Origin: Halomonas sp. TA22
GTDB taxonomy: Bacteria; Pseudomonadota; Gammaproteobacteria; Pseudomonadales; Halomonadaceae
Assembly: GCF_013009075.1 (NCBI RefSeq)
Contig: NZ_CP053108.1
Coordinates: 2,604,001-2,668,000 of the forward strand
Length of the DNA stretch: 64,000 bases
Direction: 5' to 3'
Part shown: positions 29,102-39,284 of the stretch, piece after piece
How the letters are laid out: every line of letters starts with the position of its first letter
How positions within the stretch are numbered: position 1 is the first letter of the stretch
Program-made: the position numbers and the translations under genes
Notes under the pieces: model-generated
What the model was told of the DNA's origin: nothing
The model's input: only the letters and a program-made list of their open reading frames with translations
Databases searched by the model: none

Positions 29102-29851
29102 CTACCAGTTGTAGACTAGCGAGGCGCTGGTGGTGTGGTCGGTGCTGTAATCGGCGGTATCCGGGGGTTGCGAATCGTGGCGAATCTCATGGGAAAGGCG
29201 CAGCGCGAGCCGGGAGTTGAGACGGGCGGTGAGAGCCGAGTAGGAGCGCGAGGTGATGTTGTCGTCAGTCGCCTCCACCGAGAGTTGCTGGGCCAGCGAG
29301 GCGATGGGCGAGAATTCCCAGCGGTAGTCCAGCGCACCATAGGCGACCGCCTGGTCCTCGTTATCGTCATCGCGCACGACATCGTGTCGATAGCCGGGGC
29401 CCGCCTCCAGGGAGAGCTGCTGGGAGTCGGTATCGATCACCTGGCGCCCATAGCCGCCGATGGCGGTGAGCTGACGGTCGTAACCGCTGAAGCGGTCGCG
29501 CTCCCAGCGTGCGAAGCCGAACAGGTAGTGGGGACCTTCGAGCTCGTAGCGCTCGCGGAGCGAACCCAGATAGCGTTCGGCAGTGGTACCCTCGTTGTTC
29601 GCGACATGGCGGACTTCGCCGCGCAGGCTGTGCGTCCAGCGGCCCGTCAACCAAGTCAGGTTGCCCTTGGCGATCAGCGTCTGGCTGTCGGTATTGCCTG
29701 ACAGGCGCGTGTAGCCGAGCTCGGCATTGCCGCTGAAGATGGCAGCGTCCTCGGCGGGCGCGGGTGGCGAATAGAAAGGCCGACCAAGCGCTGCCAGGGG
29801 CACCAAGGCGATTACCCATCCAGCCAGCCAGACCGGCAATTGACGCGGCAT
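29102..29851 (-). CDS. DUF481 family outer-membrane beta-barrel protein
   Basis: 249 residues. Signal peptide MPRQLPVWLAGWVIALVPL...ALG, cleavage near residue 23. The remainder is a series of alternating strands (FSGNAELGYTRLSGNTDSQ, YLGSLRERYELEG and so on) ending in SASLVYNW, with the terminal aromatic residue typical of outer-membrane barrels. This matches DUF481/YdiY proteins, some of which are induced by acid or salt stress. Function unknown. It faces the malic enzyme gene across a shared terminator and lies downstream of mrcA on the same strand. Confidence 0.85.
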   Translation of the reverse strand: MPRQLPVWLAGWVIALVPLAALGRPFYSPPAPAEDAAIFSGNAELGYTRLSGNTDSQTLIAKGNLTWLTGRWTHSLRGEVRHVANNEGTTAERYLGSLRERYELEGPHYLFGFARWERDRFSGYDRQLTAIGGYGRQVIDTDSQQLSLEAGPGYRHDVVRDDDNEDQAVAYGALDYRWEFSPIASLAQQLSVEATDDNITSRSYSALTARLNSRLALRLSHEIRHDSQPPDTADYSTDHTTSASLVYNW

Positions 29852-29919
29852 GTTGAAGCTCCCTGTTGCCTTAAGGTGTGAAACCCTCGCGCGCGATACC
29901 CGAAACGATCAATGACAGT

Positions 29920-29940
29920 GGGGCGGCCAAGAGCCGCCCC
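29920..29940 (-). terminator. Hairpin downstream of mrcA
   Basis: GGGGCGGC (29920-29927), loop CAAGA, GCCGCCCC (29933-29940), flanked by partly complementary GATCAATG and GATCATTG. It lies 20 nt after the mrcA stop. It has no clear T-run on the minus strand, so it may be a weak or rho-assisted terminator. Confidence 0.5.
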
Positions 29941-29959
29941 GATCATTGCCTTCTATTGT

Positions 29960-32485
29960 TTAGAAGATCGCTTCGTAGGTGCCGGTACCCTGCGAGCCGC
30001 TGCTGTCTTCCAGCTCACGGCTGACGCTGCGAGGCTGGTAGTCGGGCAAGTAGTCGGGATGGAACATCTCGGTAATCCCGCCTGGTTGATCGCTGTGCAG
30101 GCGACGCCCGGTATTGGGGTCGATGCGAGCCTGCACGATTCCGGCGGGAGTCTCCGGCATCGCTTCCGGCGTGCCCTCCAGCGCGTTACGCATGAAGTCG
30201 ATCCAGATCGGCAGGGCGGCACGACCCCCATATTCGCCAGTGGATTCGTTGTTGTCCTTGCCGATCCATACGGTGGCCACGAGGTTGTCATTGTAGCCGG
30301 CAAACCAGGCGTCACGCTGCTCGTTGGTGGTGCCGGTCTTGCCGACGATGTCGCGACGACCGATCTCGAGCGCGGCGCGGCCGGTGCCGCTCTCGATCAC
30401 GTCACGCAACATGGTGCGCAGGATATAGACGGAAGCGGGATCGGCGACGCGCTCGGCCAACGGGTAGCGCTTGCCGTCGATCTCGACCTCGGTGGCTCCT
30501 TCGGTGCATTCGCGGCAAGCCACCCGGGGCAGCGCCTCGTCGATCACATTGTCGTCATTGCCACGCGTGACGCGCTCGACGAACCAGGGCGATACCTGAA
30601 ATCCGCCGTTGGCCAGCACTGCATAGGCGTTGGTCATTTCGACCGGTGTCAGCGAGGCGCTACCGAGGGCCAGCGACAGCCCGTGGGGCAGACGACCCTC
30701 GGAGAAGCCGAAGCCTTTGAGGAACTCGATGGTGTTATCCAGCCCCAGGCTCTGCAGGATGCGCACGGTGACCAGGTTGCGCGACTGTGCCAGCGCCACG
30801 CGCAGGCGGGTCGGACCGAGGAAGTCGCCGCCGGAGTTGACCGGACGCCAGATGTCGTTGCTGCCATCCTGCACCACTACTGGCGCATCATTGATAACAG
30901 TGGCCGCACTCATGCCATCCTGCAGGCCCGCCAGGAAGACGAAGGGCTTGAAGATCGAGCCCGACTGGCGTTGTGCCTGGGTGGCGCGGTTGAACTTGCT
31001 GGCATTGAAGCTGAAGCCGCCCTGCAGGGCGAGAATGGCGCCCGTATCGGGGTCGAGCACGACGATCGAGCCTTCGGCATCGGGGCGCTGGGAGAGACGC
31101 CAGCTACCCTCTTCATGCTGCAGGATGCGCACCAGATCGCCACGGCTGGCAATCTGAGCCGCCGAGCTCGGCTCGGGCCCGCGACTGAAGGCGCTGCGAT
31201 ACTCGCGCGCCCAGCTCAGGCCTGCCCAGTCGAGGGTGATGAGCTCGCCGTTGCGGTCGAGCACGCGCATCTCACGCCCTTCGCTCTCCACCACGATCGC
31301 CGGCTGCAGGGGGCCAAAGCCTGGCGTGCGCTCGAGCATACGCAGCCAATTGCTGACGTCACCGTCGATGCCTTCGACTCGGGTCTGGCTGCTCTGTGCC
31401 GCCTGGCGCGCCGTCTCCATGACTTCGGGTGACTCGGAGAGCTCCTCCTCCAGGCCGCGTCGTTCGGTGCGCTCCTGCGCCTCGACCAGGCTCGAGGGGA
31501 TGCCGCTATCCTCCGCTCCGCGCCAGCCGTGGCGGGTGTCGTAATCGATCAGGCCGCGCGTGAGCGCGTCGCGCGCATGGGGCTGCAGGCGGCTGTCGAG
31601 GGTGGTGTGGACGCGGTAGCCGCCGGTATAGGTGTCGTCACCATAGCGCTCCATGGCGAACTGGCGTGCCATTTCCGCGACGTAGGGCGCATCGACTTCC
31701 ACCTGAGCGGCGAAGCGGCGGGCCGTGATCGGGGCCTGGACCGCCTCTTCATAAGCGGCCTGATCGATGTAGCCCAGGTCGCGCATGCGGTAGAGAATCC
31801 AGTTGCGGCGAATCAACGAGCGCTCCGGATTGGCCAGCGGGTTGAAGGAGGAGGGGGCCTTGGGCAGGCCGGCGATCATCGCTTTCTGTGCCAGGCTCAG
31901 CTCGCTCAGGGACAGGTCGTAGTAAGTCTCCGCCGCCGCCGCGATCCCGTAGGCGCGATTGCCCAGGAAGATCTTGTTGACGTAGAGCTCGAAGATCTCC
32001 TCCTTGGTCAACACCTGCTCCATCTGCAGCGCCAACAGGATCTCGCGGATCTTGCGGGTGAACGTGCGGTCGAGCGTCAACAGATAGTTACGCGCCACCT
32101 GCATGGTGATGGTGCTGCCGCCGGACTGAATGGCGCCACCGCTTGAGACTAGCTCCACGCCGGCACGAGCCAGGCCGCGGGGGTCGACGCCGGGATGCTC
32201 GAAGAAGTTGGCGTCCTCGGCGGATAGCAGGGCTTGAACCAGATCCACCGGGATCTCGTCGAACTCCACGGCGATGCGTCGCTCCTCGCCATACTCGCCG
32301 ATCAATTTGCCGTCACGGGTGAAGATGCGCAGAGGCGTATGCAGCTCGAAATCCTGCAACTGGCGAACGTCGGGCAGCCCCGGCGCAAAATAGAGCGCGG
32401 CACCCACCACGCCAAGCACGCTCGCGGCGCTCAAGGAGAGCACCAGCCAGAGCAAGGAGATGACAAAGGTTCTAATCAACTTCAT
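29960..32485 (-). CDS. mrcA: Penicillin-binding protein 1A (bifunctional peptidoglycan synthase)
   Basis: Inner-membrane class A PBP. 841 residues: short cytoplasmic start and membrane span (about residues 7-29), glycosyltransferase domain with SAEDANFFEHPGVDPRGL and GGSTITMQVARNYLL, an OB-like insert characteristic of PBP1A (about 320-430), and a transpeptidase domain with SGSIFKPFVFLAG (catalytic serine and lysine), AQSRN and GKTGTTNEQRDAW. It is divergent from pilM, as in Pseudomonas. A minus-strand terminator at 32681-32703 lies upstream and would shield it from transcription starting in the pil operon. Confidence 0.96.
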   Translation of the reverse strand: MKLIRTFVISLLWLVLSLSAASVLGVVGAALYFAPGLPDVRQLQDFELHTPLRIFTRDGKLIGEYGEERRIAVEFDEIPVDLVQALLSAEDANFFEHPGVDPRGLARAGVELVSSGGAIQSGGSTITMQVARNYLLTLDRTFTRKIREILLALQMEQVLTKEEIFELYVNKIFLGNRAYGIAAAAETYYDLSLSELSLAQKAMIAGLPKAPSSFNPLANPERSLIRRNWILYRMRDLGYIDQAAYEEAVQAPITARRFAAQVEVDAPYVAEMARQFAMERYGDDTYTGGYRVHTTLDSRLQPHARDALTRGLIDYDTRHGWRGAEDSGIPSSLVEAQERTERRGLEEELSESPEVMETARQAAQSSQTRVEGIDGDVSNWLRMLERTPGFGPLQPAIVVESEGREMRVLDRNGELITLDWAGLSWAREYRSAFSRGPEPSSAAQIASRGDLVRILQHEEGSWRLSQRPDAEGSIVVLDPDTGAILALQGGFSFNASKFNRATQAQRQSGSIFKPFVFLAGLQDGMSAATVINDAPVVVQDGSNDIWRPVNSGGDFLGPTRLRVALAQSRNLVTVRILQSLGLDNTIEFLKGFGFSEGRLPHGLSLALGSASLTPVEMTNAYAVLANGGFQVSPWFVERVTRGNDDNVIDEALPRVACRECTEGATEVEIDGKRYPLAERVADPASVYILRTMLRDVIESGTGRAALEIGRRDIVGKTGTTNEQRDAWFAGYNDNLVATVWIGKDNNESTGEYGGRAALPIWIDFMRNALEGTPEAMPETPAGIVQARIDPNTGRRLHSDQPGGITEMFHPDYLPDYQPRSVSRELEDSSGSQGTGTYEAIF

Positions 32486-32680
32486 GGAGAGACGTACCCG
32501 TGATGGTCGGTCGTGGAGCGGCAGCGGCTACGACGCAGAGCGAGAAGGCATTATATGAACTCGCCACCGATGCGACCAGCGTAGAAGCGGAAACAGCATG
32601 ACAATTATGTCGGCCTGGAAATATCATGTAATCTCATGGGAAAGTCTGGCAACCAGACTGATTCAAATCCGATAAGAATG

Positions 32681-32703
32681 AAAAAAGCCACTACGCAAGT
32701 GGC
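32681..32703 (-). terminator. Minus-strand intrinsic terminator upstream of mrcA
   Basis: On the minus strand, GCCACT (32703-32698), loop TGCGT, AGTGGC (32692-32687), then TTTTTT (32686-32681). It precedes mrcA rather than following a gene, so it may block antisense transcripts coming from the pil operon or act in an mrcA leader. Confidence 0.6.
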
Positions 32704-32717
32704 GCAGGGGTCTCTAG

Positions 32718-33779
32718 GTGGTGCGATTGAAGCGCTCCGGCGCCGGATGGATCGGTGTCGACATCACGTCGGCGACGGTCAAATTGATCGAGCTCAAACG
32801 CACGGCTTCCCAATATCAGGTGGATAGCTATGCCGTGCGGCCCCTTCGCGAAGGCGCCGTTATCGAGCGCCGTATCCGCGATATGGACGCCGTGGTCGAA
32901 GCGCTCAAGCGCGCCGTCGAGCAGGCGCGCCTGACCTCTCGCCGCGCCTGCGCGGCGGTACCCGCCAGTGCCACCATTACCAAGACCCTCACCTTTCCTG
33001 CCTCGCTCAACGATGACGAGATCGCCGCACGCATTCAACTTGAGTCCGACAAGCATATTCCATTTCCGTTCAGTGAGGTGGCCTTCGATTTTCAGCGACT
33101 GGGACTGAATGCGCGCTATGGCGATCAGCAGGATGTGCTGCTGGTCGCCTGTCGCCAGCGGGATGTCTCCCAACTGACCGAGGCCCTGCTCCAGGCCGGA
33201 CTGGAACCGGCAGCGGTGGATGTCGAAACCTTCGCCATGGAGCGTGCCTTCGCCGAACTGCGCCAGCAGCTCCCCGGGCCCGAGAGTGACGACTGCGCGG
33301 CGCTGATCGACCTTGGTGCCAACATGAACGCCTTCCATGTGTTGAGTCATGGGCGCATCACCTACAGCCGCGACACGGTATTCGGTGGCCGGCAACTGAC
33401 CGAGGATATCCGTAGTCGCTACGGTCTCAGTTACGAAGAGGCGGGGCTAGCCAAGAAGCGCGGAGGCTTGCCGGATGACTACGTTGCCCAGGTGTTGACG
33501 CCCTTTCTCGATACCGTGGTACAGCAGGTGGGACACTCGCTGCAGCTCTACTACACCGCTGGACGCAAGCATGAGGTCAAGCGGCTGATCCTGGCTGGTG
33601 GCTCCAGTGTGATTCCTGGCCTCAGCGAGCGGCTGGCCAGCGACAGCGGCATGGAGGTGGTGATCGCCAACCCCTTCTTGGGCATGAAGGTCAACTCGCG
33701 TATCGACATCCATACCCTCTCCGATGATGCGCCAGCCATGCTGACTGCCTGCGGACTGGCGATGCGGGGGCGCAAATGA
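32718..33779 (+). CDS. pilM: Type IV pilus inner-membrane platform protein PilM
   Basis: Cytoplasmic actin-like (ASKHA) ATP-binding protein that binds the N-terminus of PilN and links the pilus motor to the alignment complex. 353 residues. Seen: WIGVDITSATVKLIELKR at the start, FPASLNDDEIAARIQLESDK, ALIDLGANMNAFHVLSHG and LILAGGSSVIPGLSERLA. The start is GTG at 32718 with AGGGG seven bases upstream; a second GTG follows directly. Its stop overlaps pilN by four bases. First gene of pilMNOPQ-aroKB. Confidence 0.95.
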   Translation: MVRLKRSGAGWIGVDITSATVKLIELKRTASQYQVDSYAVRPLREGAVIERRIRDMDAVVEALKRAVEQARLTSRRACAAVPASATITKTLTFPASLNDDEIAARIQLESDKHIPFPFSEVAFDFQRLGLNARYGDQQDVLLVACRQRDVSQLTEALLQAGLEPAAVDVETFAMERAFAELRQQLPGPESDDCAALIDLGANMNAFHVLSHGRITYSRDTVFGGRQLTEDIRSRYGLSYEEAGLAKKRGGLPDDYVAQVLTPFLDTVVQQVGHSLQLYYTAGRKHEVKRLILAGGSSVIPGLSERLASDSGMEVVIANPFLGMKVNSRIDIHTLSDDAPAMLTACGLAMRGRK

Positions 33780-34333
33780 GTATCGAGATCAATCTGCTGC
33801 CTTGGCGGGAGCGCGCCCGTGAACGGCATAACCGGCGCTTCTTCGTCGCCCTGGCGCTGATGGTGGTGTCGGGTGTCGCGGCGGGGGGCACAGTCATCGC
33901 CTACTATCAGGATCGGCTCGATACGCAGCGTGAACGCAATGCGCATATCCAGGCCCAGACCGCCAGCTTGAACCGCGACATCCGCGCCATCGGCGAACAC
34001 GAGGCGGCACGCGAGCGAATGCTCGAACAGATCGGTGTCTTCACGCGCCTTCAGGTCGGGCGTCCGCAGACGGTCTACGTCTTCAACCAGCTAGTGGAGA
34101 GCCTCGAAGAGGGAGTTCACTACACTCAGCTCTCGCGACAGGGCAATACGCTGCGTCTGTCGGGGCTTGCCGAGAGCAACCGCCAGGTCTCCAATCAGCT
34201 GCGCTCGTTGGCGGCCGCCTCGGCACTCGACATCCCGGTGCTCTCTGAGGTGGAGGCCGAGGAGAGCGGCAGTCGCCGGCGTTTCAGTCTCAGCGTCACC
34301 CAACACATGCCGGCTCGGGAGGAGGCGCCATGA
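33776..34333 (+). CDS. pilN: Type IV pilus assembly protein PilN
   Basis: Bitopic inner-membrane protein of the alignment complex. 185 residues: the conserved cytoplasmic SIEINLLPWRERARERH that docks on PilM, one membrane span (about residues 22-42), a coiled-coil segment (about 50-85) and a small periplasmic ferredoxin-like domain pairing with PilO. It overlaps pilM and pilO by four bases each (ATGA). Confidence 0.94.
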   Translation: MSIEINLLPWRERARERHNRRFFVALALMVVSGVAAGGTVIAYYQDRLDTQRERNAHIQAQTASLNRDIRAIGEHEAARERMLEQIGVFTRLQVGRPQTVYVFNQLVESLEEGVHYTQLSRQGNTLRLSGLAESNRQVSNQLRSLAAASALDIPVLSEVEAEESGSRRRFSLSVTQHMPAREEAP

Positions 34334-34947
34334 ACGTCTCGGGCGAGTGGCGGCGACTGCGCGAGCTGGATTGGCGGGAGCTCGACATAAAGGAGGCGGG
34401 GGGCTGGCCCTGGTCGCTGCAGCTGGCCTGTTGTTTGCTGGCAGCGGGCCTGGCTTTCGCCGGCATGCACTGGTATCTGGCCGCACCCAAGGCCGGGGAG
34501 CTGGCCATTGCCGAGCGCCAAGAGCGTGAGCTTCTGAGCGATTACCGCAGCAAGGCGGCGCAGGCGGCCAATCTGCCGACCATGCGCGAGCAGGCGGAGG
34601 AGCTCGACAACCGTTTGCAATTCCTGCTCAAGATGTTGCCTACCGGGGCCGAAATACCTTCATTGATAGACAATATCAGCGAGACGGCCATCGACAATCA
34701 GCTGACCATCGACGTGATACGCCTGCGTACTCCGGTGGAGCGGGAGTTCTACATCGAGCAGCCCTTCGATATCCAGGTGCAGGGCGACTATCACCGCATC
34801 GCCGCCTTCCTGGCCGGCGTGGCGGGGCTACCGCGGATCGTGACGCAGCATGACTTCACCCTGGCGCCGGCGGGTCCAGGCCAGCTGCGTCTGTCGATGC
34901 TGGCAAGTACCTATAGCTACCACACCGACACCGAGGTGTTGCCATGA
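34330..34947 (+). CDS. pilO: Type IV pilus assembly protein PilO
   Basis: Partner of PilN in the inner-membrane alignment complex. 205 residues: a 35-residue cytoplasmic part, a membrane span (about 36-56), a coiled coil (about 65-100) and a periplasmic domain with LLKMLPTGAEIPSLIDNIS and YHRIAAFLAGVAGLPRIV. Overlaps pilN and pilP by four bases. Length and motif order are normal. Confidence 0.94.
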   Translation: MNVSGEWRRLRELDWRELDIKEAGGWPWSLQLACCLLAAGLAFAGMHWYLAAPKAGELAIAERQERELLSDYRSKAAQAANLPTMREQAEELDNRLQFLLKMLPTGAEIPSLIDNISETAIDNQLTIDVIRLRTPVEREFYIEQPFDIQVQGDYHRIAAFLAGVAGLPRIVTQHDFTLAPAGPGQLRLSMLASTYSYHTDTEVLP

Positions 34948-35480
34948 GGCCAGCTCGCTGTCTGGGCTCGCTGCTGGTCATCCTCGGCATGGCGGGGTGC
35001 GCCGATCCGGATATTGCCGGGCTGGATCGCGAGCTCGACGCGCTGAGGCGCAACCCGGGTGAGTTGGTGGTTCCCGCGTTGCCGGAAGTGCCGAGTTACC
35101 AGTCGCTCAGCTACGACCAGGGCGACCAGCGCAGCCCGTTTATTTCGCGGTTGCCTGCCGATAACCCGGCCGCCGTATCCGATGGGCTTGCCCCCGACCT
35201 GCAGCGTCCCCGCGAGCCGCTGGAGGAGTACTCACTGGAGGCGCTGACACTGGTGGGCATCCTGACGGTGGCCAATCAGCCCTCGGCATTGATCAAGGCG
35301 CCAGGCGGGCAGGTGCATCGTCTGCGCATCGGTAACCACCTGGGCGCTGACAATGGACGAATCGTGGCCATTACCCACCACTCGGTGCAGCTGGTCGAAC
35401 TCGTCAACGATGCCCGGGGTGGCTGGATGGAGCGCACGCAGCAGCTTGCATTGACACAAGAACATGACCGGCGCCGCTGA
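34944..35480 (+). CDS. pilP: Type IV pilus lipoprotein PilP
   Basis: Inner-membrane lipoprotein connecting PilNO to the PilQ secretin. 178 residues with the lipobox LGMAGC (mature Cys at about residue 18), a disordered linker, and the beta-sandwich C-terminal domain with LEEYSLEALTLVGIL and VHRLRIGNHLGADNGRI. A 44-nt gap separates it from pilQ, the largest in this run. Confidence 0.94.
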   Translation: MRPARCLGSLLVILGMAGCADPDIAGLDRELDALRRNPGELVVPALPEVPSYQSLSYDQGDQRSPFISRLPADNPAAVSDGLAPDLQRPREPLEEYSLEALTLVGILTVANQPSALIKAPGGQVHRLRIGNHLGADNGRIVAITHHSVQLVELVNDARGGWMERTQQLALTQEHDRRR

Positions 35481-35524
35481 GCTCGACAAGTCGAGCCGGT
35501 AAGGCGCCAGCAGGGGACGTCACA

Positions 35525-37582
35525 ATGAATATCATCAGCCGTACGGCGATCATCGTATCGCTGGCACTGGCGGCGCTGCCCGTGTGGGCCGCGTCGGCCC
35601 TGACCGAGCTGGAATTTCGCCAGGGCGCGTCGGGCGAGCTTGACGTGGAGATGCGCTTCAGCGGTGGCGTTCCCGAAGTGCGGGGCTATCGTCTCGACGA
35701 TCCACCGCGGCTGGCCATCGACCTGATGGAGACGACGAGCCAGATCGAGCGGCGTCGTCAGGAGCTCAATCTGGCCGGGGTCGAGAGCGTCACGACCCTG
35801 GAGGCGGGCTCGCGCACGCGGCTGGTCTTCGCTCTCGATGGCCCGCTGCCCTACAATACCAGCCAGCAGGGCGATCTGCTGCGTCTCTCCATTGGCAATG
35901 CCTCCACCGCAGCGGCCGGCACCTCGCCGCCTGCCCAGACGGCGGTGGAGGCTGCGCCTGTCGCCCCCGTCAGTCGCCAGCCCAGCATCGAAGAGATCGA
36001 CTTTCGGCGCGGTGGTGAGGGCGGCGGGCGTCTGATCGTGACCTTCGACCGGGCCGGGATCGACGCCCGGGTGCGTGAAAGCGGCAATCGCATCATTGCG
36101 GAGCTAAGAGGCGTCACGCTTCCCGACGACCTGGATCAGGTACTCGACGTCAGCGATTTCGGCACGCCCCTGGTGCGTGTCACGCCCCAGACTGGCCGCG
36201 ATGGCGTGACCCTGACGCTGGAGGGCACCAGCGACTTTGCCATGCTTTCCACCCAGAGCGGACGTGAGCTGGTGATCGAGGCGCAGCCGGTCTCGCCGGT
36301 CGAGCGTGAGACGCGTGAGCGTCAGCGTTTCCCCTATACCGGGGAGCGCATCACCCTCAACTTCCAAGACATCGAAGTGCGCTCGGTACTGTCGATCATC
36401 GGCGAATTCACCGGCTTGAATCTGGTGGCCAGCGACAGCGTCTCGGGTAGCGTGACGCTCAATCTGCAGGAAGTGCCCTGGGACCAGGCGCTGGATCTAG
36501 TGCTCAAGAGCCAGGGGCTCGCCAGCCGTCAGGAGGGTAACGTGATCGTCGTGGCGCCGGCGTCCGAGCTGGCCAATCTCGAGCGTCAGGAGATCGAAGC
36601 GCGCAGCCAGATGGAGACCCTGGCCCCGCTGATCACGGAGTTTCTCCAGGTGCGTTATGCGCGTGCCGCCGACCTGGCGGCGCTGCTGCGCGGCGACGGT
36701 GGCTTCGGGCTATTGACCGAGCGTGGCCGGGTCAGTGTGGATGTGCGTACCAATACATTGCTGATTCAGGACACCGCCGATCAGCTCCAGCAGATCCTGC
36801 GCTCCCTCGAGCAGCTCGACGTCGCCGTGCGTCAGGTGCAGATCGAGGCGCGTATCGTGATTGCCCGCGACAGCGCCACGCGGGAGCTGGGTGTGAGCTG
36901 GGGTGCGCAATCGACCAGAGGATTCCAGCTGGCAGAGGATGGCACATACGTTGGCCGAAATATTAATCCGGGCAGCCTCAACCGGGCAATGGGTGGGCTG
37001 GCCGTGGACATGGGGAATGCCACCAACCCTCTGAGCACCTTCTCCTTCGGCTATCTGTCGGGTGACGTCTTGCTCGATCTCGAGCTGCGCGCACTGGAGA
37101 GCGAGGGCAAGAGCCAGACGATCTCCCAGCCCCGTGTGATCACCGCCAACCAGCGCACCGCGATCATCAAGCAGGGCACCGAGATCCCCTACCAGGAGGC
37201 GACCTCGAGCGGTGCCACCAGTACCGAGTTCAAGGAGGCGGTGCTGTCGCTTGAGGTGACGCCGCAGATCACGCCGGACAACCGCATCATCATGGATCTG
37301 GTGATCAACAACGACACGGTCGCCAATCAGACCTACGATGGTGCGCCCGCCATCGACACCAATCAGATCGAGACGCAGGTGCTGGTCAACAACGGTGAAA
37401 CCGTGGTGCTGGGCGGAATTCTGACCACCGAGCAGATCCGCAGCCTGTTCAAGACGCCCTTCTTCGGCGACCTTCCTCTCATCGGTAACCTGTTTCGCTA
37501 TACACAAGACTCCAGCGAAAAGGTAGAGTTGCTAGTATTCATCACTCCTCGAATCCTAGAGGACGGTCTGGCGCTTCGCTGA
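35525..37582 (+). CDS. pilQ: Type IV pilus secretin PilQ
   Basis: Outer-membrane pore through which the pilus passes. 685 residues: signal peptide (cleaved after about residue 22, VWA), two AMIN peptidoglycan-binding domains (about 25-110 and 155-260), N0/STN domain (about 275-340, [20 protein letters not shown]), N1/KH domain (about 365-440) and the secretin barrel with [20 protein letters not shown] and [20 protein letters not shown], ending [17 protein letters not shown]. The last base of its stop is the first base of the aroK ATG (TGATG). Confidence 0.96.
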   Translation: MNIISRTAIIVSLALAALPVWAASALTELEFRQGASGELDVEMRFSGGVPEVRGYRLDDPPRLAIDLMETTSQIERRRQELNLAGVESVTTLEAGSRTRLVFALDGPLPYNTSQQGDLLRLSIGNASTAAAGTSPPAQTAVEAAPVAPVSRQPSIEEIDFRRGGEGGGRLIVTFDRAGIDARVRESGNRIIAELRGVTLPDDLDQVLDVSDFGTPLVRVTPQTGRDGVTLTLEGTSDFAMLSTQSGRELVIEAQPVSPVERETRERQRFPYTGERITLNFQDIEVRSVLSIIGEFTGLNLVASDSVSGSVTLNLQEVPWDQALDLVLKSQGLASRQEGNVIVVAPASELANLERQEIEARSQMETLAPLITEFLQVRYARAADLAALLRGDGGFGLLTERGRVSVDVRTNTLLIQDTADQLQQILRSLEQLDVAVRQVQIEARIVIARDSATRELGVSWGAQSTRGFQLAEDGTYVGRNINPGSLNRAMGGLAVDMGNATNPLSTFSFGYLSGDVLLDLELRALESEGKSQTISQPRVITANQRTAIIKQGTEIPYQEATSSGATSTEFKEAVLSLEVTPQITPDNRIIMDLVINNDTVANQTYDGAPAIDTNQIETQVLVNNGETVVLGGILTTEQIRSLFKTPFFGDLPLIGNLFRYTQDSSEKVELLVFITPRILEDGLALR

Positions 37583-38124
37583 TGCAGGATTTACCCAACC
37601 TTATCTTGATCGGTCCCATGGGGGCCGGAAAAAGCACGATCGGCCGCCTTCTGGCGGCCGAACTGTCGCGTGAGTTCGTGGATAGCGATCACGAGATCCA
37701 GGCTCGCTGCGGTGCCGATATCCCTTGGATATTCGATGTCGAGGGCGAGCTGGGATTTCGCGAGCGCGAAGAGCAGATGATCGACGAGCTCACCCGTCGC
37801 TCCGGCCTGGTGATCGCCACCGGGGGCGGAGCCGTGCTGCGCGAATCGAATCGGCGTGCCCTGCGCGAGCGGGGCTCCGTCATCTACCTCTATACCACCG
37901 TCGAACAGCAGCTCAAGCGCACCGCCAAGGATCGCAACCGGCCGTTGCTGCGCAACGGCAACCCCGAGGAGATCCTGCGTGGAATGTTCGCCACCCGCGA
38001 TCCCCTCTATCGGGCCACCGCCGATCTGCTGGTGCGCACCGACCGTCGCGGCCCGCGAGCGGTGGTCGGCGAGATCATGCGCCGCGTCACGCGGCTGGTG
38101 GATCCACTGCAATGCAAGGCGTGA
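37582..38124 (+). CDS. aroK: Shikimate kinase
   Basis: Phosphorylates shikimate at O3 with ATP. 180 residues, NMP-kinase fold: Walker [18 protein letters not shown] (about residues 9-25), the shikimate-binding [25 protein letters not shown] and [13 protein letters not shown], and the lid [11 protein letters not shown]. Translationally coupled to pilQ and followed two bases later by aroB, a linkage also found in Pseudomonas, although pilus and aromatic functions are unrelated. Confidence 0.96.
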   Translation: MQDLPNLILIGPMGAGKSTIGRLLAAELSREFVDSDHEIQARCGADIPWIFDVEGELGFREREEQMIDELTRRSGLVIATGGGAVLRESNRRALRERGSVIYLYTTVEQQLKRTAKDRNRPLLRNGNPEEILRGMFATRDPLYRATADLLVRTDRRGPRAVVGEIMRRVTRLVDPLQCKA

Positions 38125-38126
38125 AC

Positions 38127-39233
38127 ATGTCCCAGTCACCCGTACCCCCCGTCACCCTGAACGTCGAGCTTGGCGAGCGTCGCTACCCCATTCATATCGG
38201 CTCGGGCCTGCTGGGAGACGACCGCTGGGTCGCGCCCCACCTGGTCGGCAAGCAGGTCATGATCGTCACCAACGAGGTGGTGGCGCCGCTCTATCTCGAG
38301 CGCTTCAAGCAGGGGCTGCCGCAGGGGCTGGAGGTGCGCGAGGTCATTCTGCCCGATGGCGAGGCCACTAAGACGGTGGAGTCGTTATCGCGGATCTGGG
38401 ATGCGCTGATCGCGGCGGGCTTCAATCGGCGCTGCACCCTGGTGGCGTTGGGCGGTGGAGTGATCGGCGACATGGCCGGCTTCGCCGCGGCGAGCTACCA
38501 GCGTGGCGTGGCCTTCATTCAGGTACCGACCACGCTGCTCTCCCAAGTGGATTCGTCGGTGGGCGGCAAGACCGGCGTCAACCATCCGCGCGGCAAGAAC
38601 ATGATCGGTGCCTTCTGGCAGCCGAAGATGGTGCTGATCGATACCGATACCCTGGCGACCCTGCCCGAGCGGGAGCTGTCCGCGGGCCTGGCCGAGGTGG
38701 TCAAGTATGGGCTGATTCGCGATGCCGATTTCCTGGCCTGGCTTGAGGCGCAGATGACGGCGCTGCGTGGGCTCAATGAGACGGCGCTGCGCGAGGCGAT
38801 CTATCGCAGTTGTGCCCTGAAGGCGGCTATCGTCGCCGAGGACGAGACCGAGCAGGGAGTGCGGGCCCTGCTCAACCTTGGTCACACCTTTGGGCACGCC
38901 ATCGAGGCGCACCAGGGCTATGGCAACTGGTTGCATGGCGAAGCGGTGGGGGCCGGGATGATGATGGCCGCCGCGCTCTCCTGCCGGCTGGGGTGGCTGT
39001 CGGCGGCCGAGGAGGCGCGTGCCCACGCCGTGATCGAAGCGGCCGGTCTGCCGTTGATGGCGCCGGCGCAGATGTCGGCGCAGGACTTTCTCGAGCGCAT
39101 GCGGCTCGACAAGAAGAACGTCGATAGCCGAATGCGGCTGATCCTACTCCAAGGGCTTGGCAATGCGGTGATCGATGACGAAACGCCCCACGGGCAGCTC
39201 GAGCGCTTCCTCGACGAGTTTCCCCGCCGCTGA
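38127..39233 (+). CDS. aroB: 3-dehydroquinate synthase
   Basis: NAD- and metal-dependent enzyme converting DAHP to 3-dehydroquinate, the second shikimate-pathway step. 368 residues. Seen: [71 protein letters not shown] and the metal-binding histidines in [13 protein letters not shown] and [11 protein letters not shown]. The ATG at 38127 ([18 protein letters not shown]) is preceded by AAGG; an in-frame ATG at 38112 lies inside aroK. Transcription ends at the terminator 39257-39284. Confidence 0.96.
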   Translation: MSQSPVPPVTLNVELGERRYPIHIGSGLLGDDRWVAPHLVGKQVMIVTNEVVAPLYLERFKQGLPQGLEVREVILPDGEATKTVESLSRIWDALIAAGFNRRCTLVALGGGVIGDMAGFAAASYQRGVAFIQVPTTLLSQVDSSVGGKTGVNHPRGKNMIGAFWQPKMVLIDTDTLATLPERELSAGLAEVVKYGLIRDADFLAWLEAQMTALRGLNETALREAIYRSCALKAAIVAEDETEQGVRALLNLGHTFGHAIEAHQGYGNWLHGEAVGAGMMMAAALSCRLGWLSAAEEARAHAVIEAAGLPLMAPAQMSAQDFLERMRLDKKNVDSRMRLILLQGLGNAVIDDETPHGQLERFLDEFPRR

Positions 39234-39256
39234 GCTACCAGAGAGTCGCTGACAAT

Positions 39257-39284
39257 AACCCCCGCGTTCATCTGCGGGGGTTTT
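39257..39284 (+). terminator. Intrinsic terminator after aroB
   Basis: AACCCCCGC (39257-39265), 8-base loop, GCGGGGGTT (39274-39282) with TTTT ending at 39284. It closes the pilMNOPQ-aroKB transcript. Confidence 0.88.
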
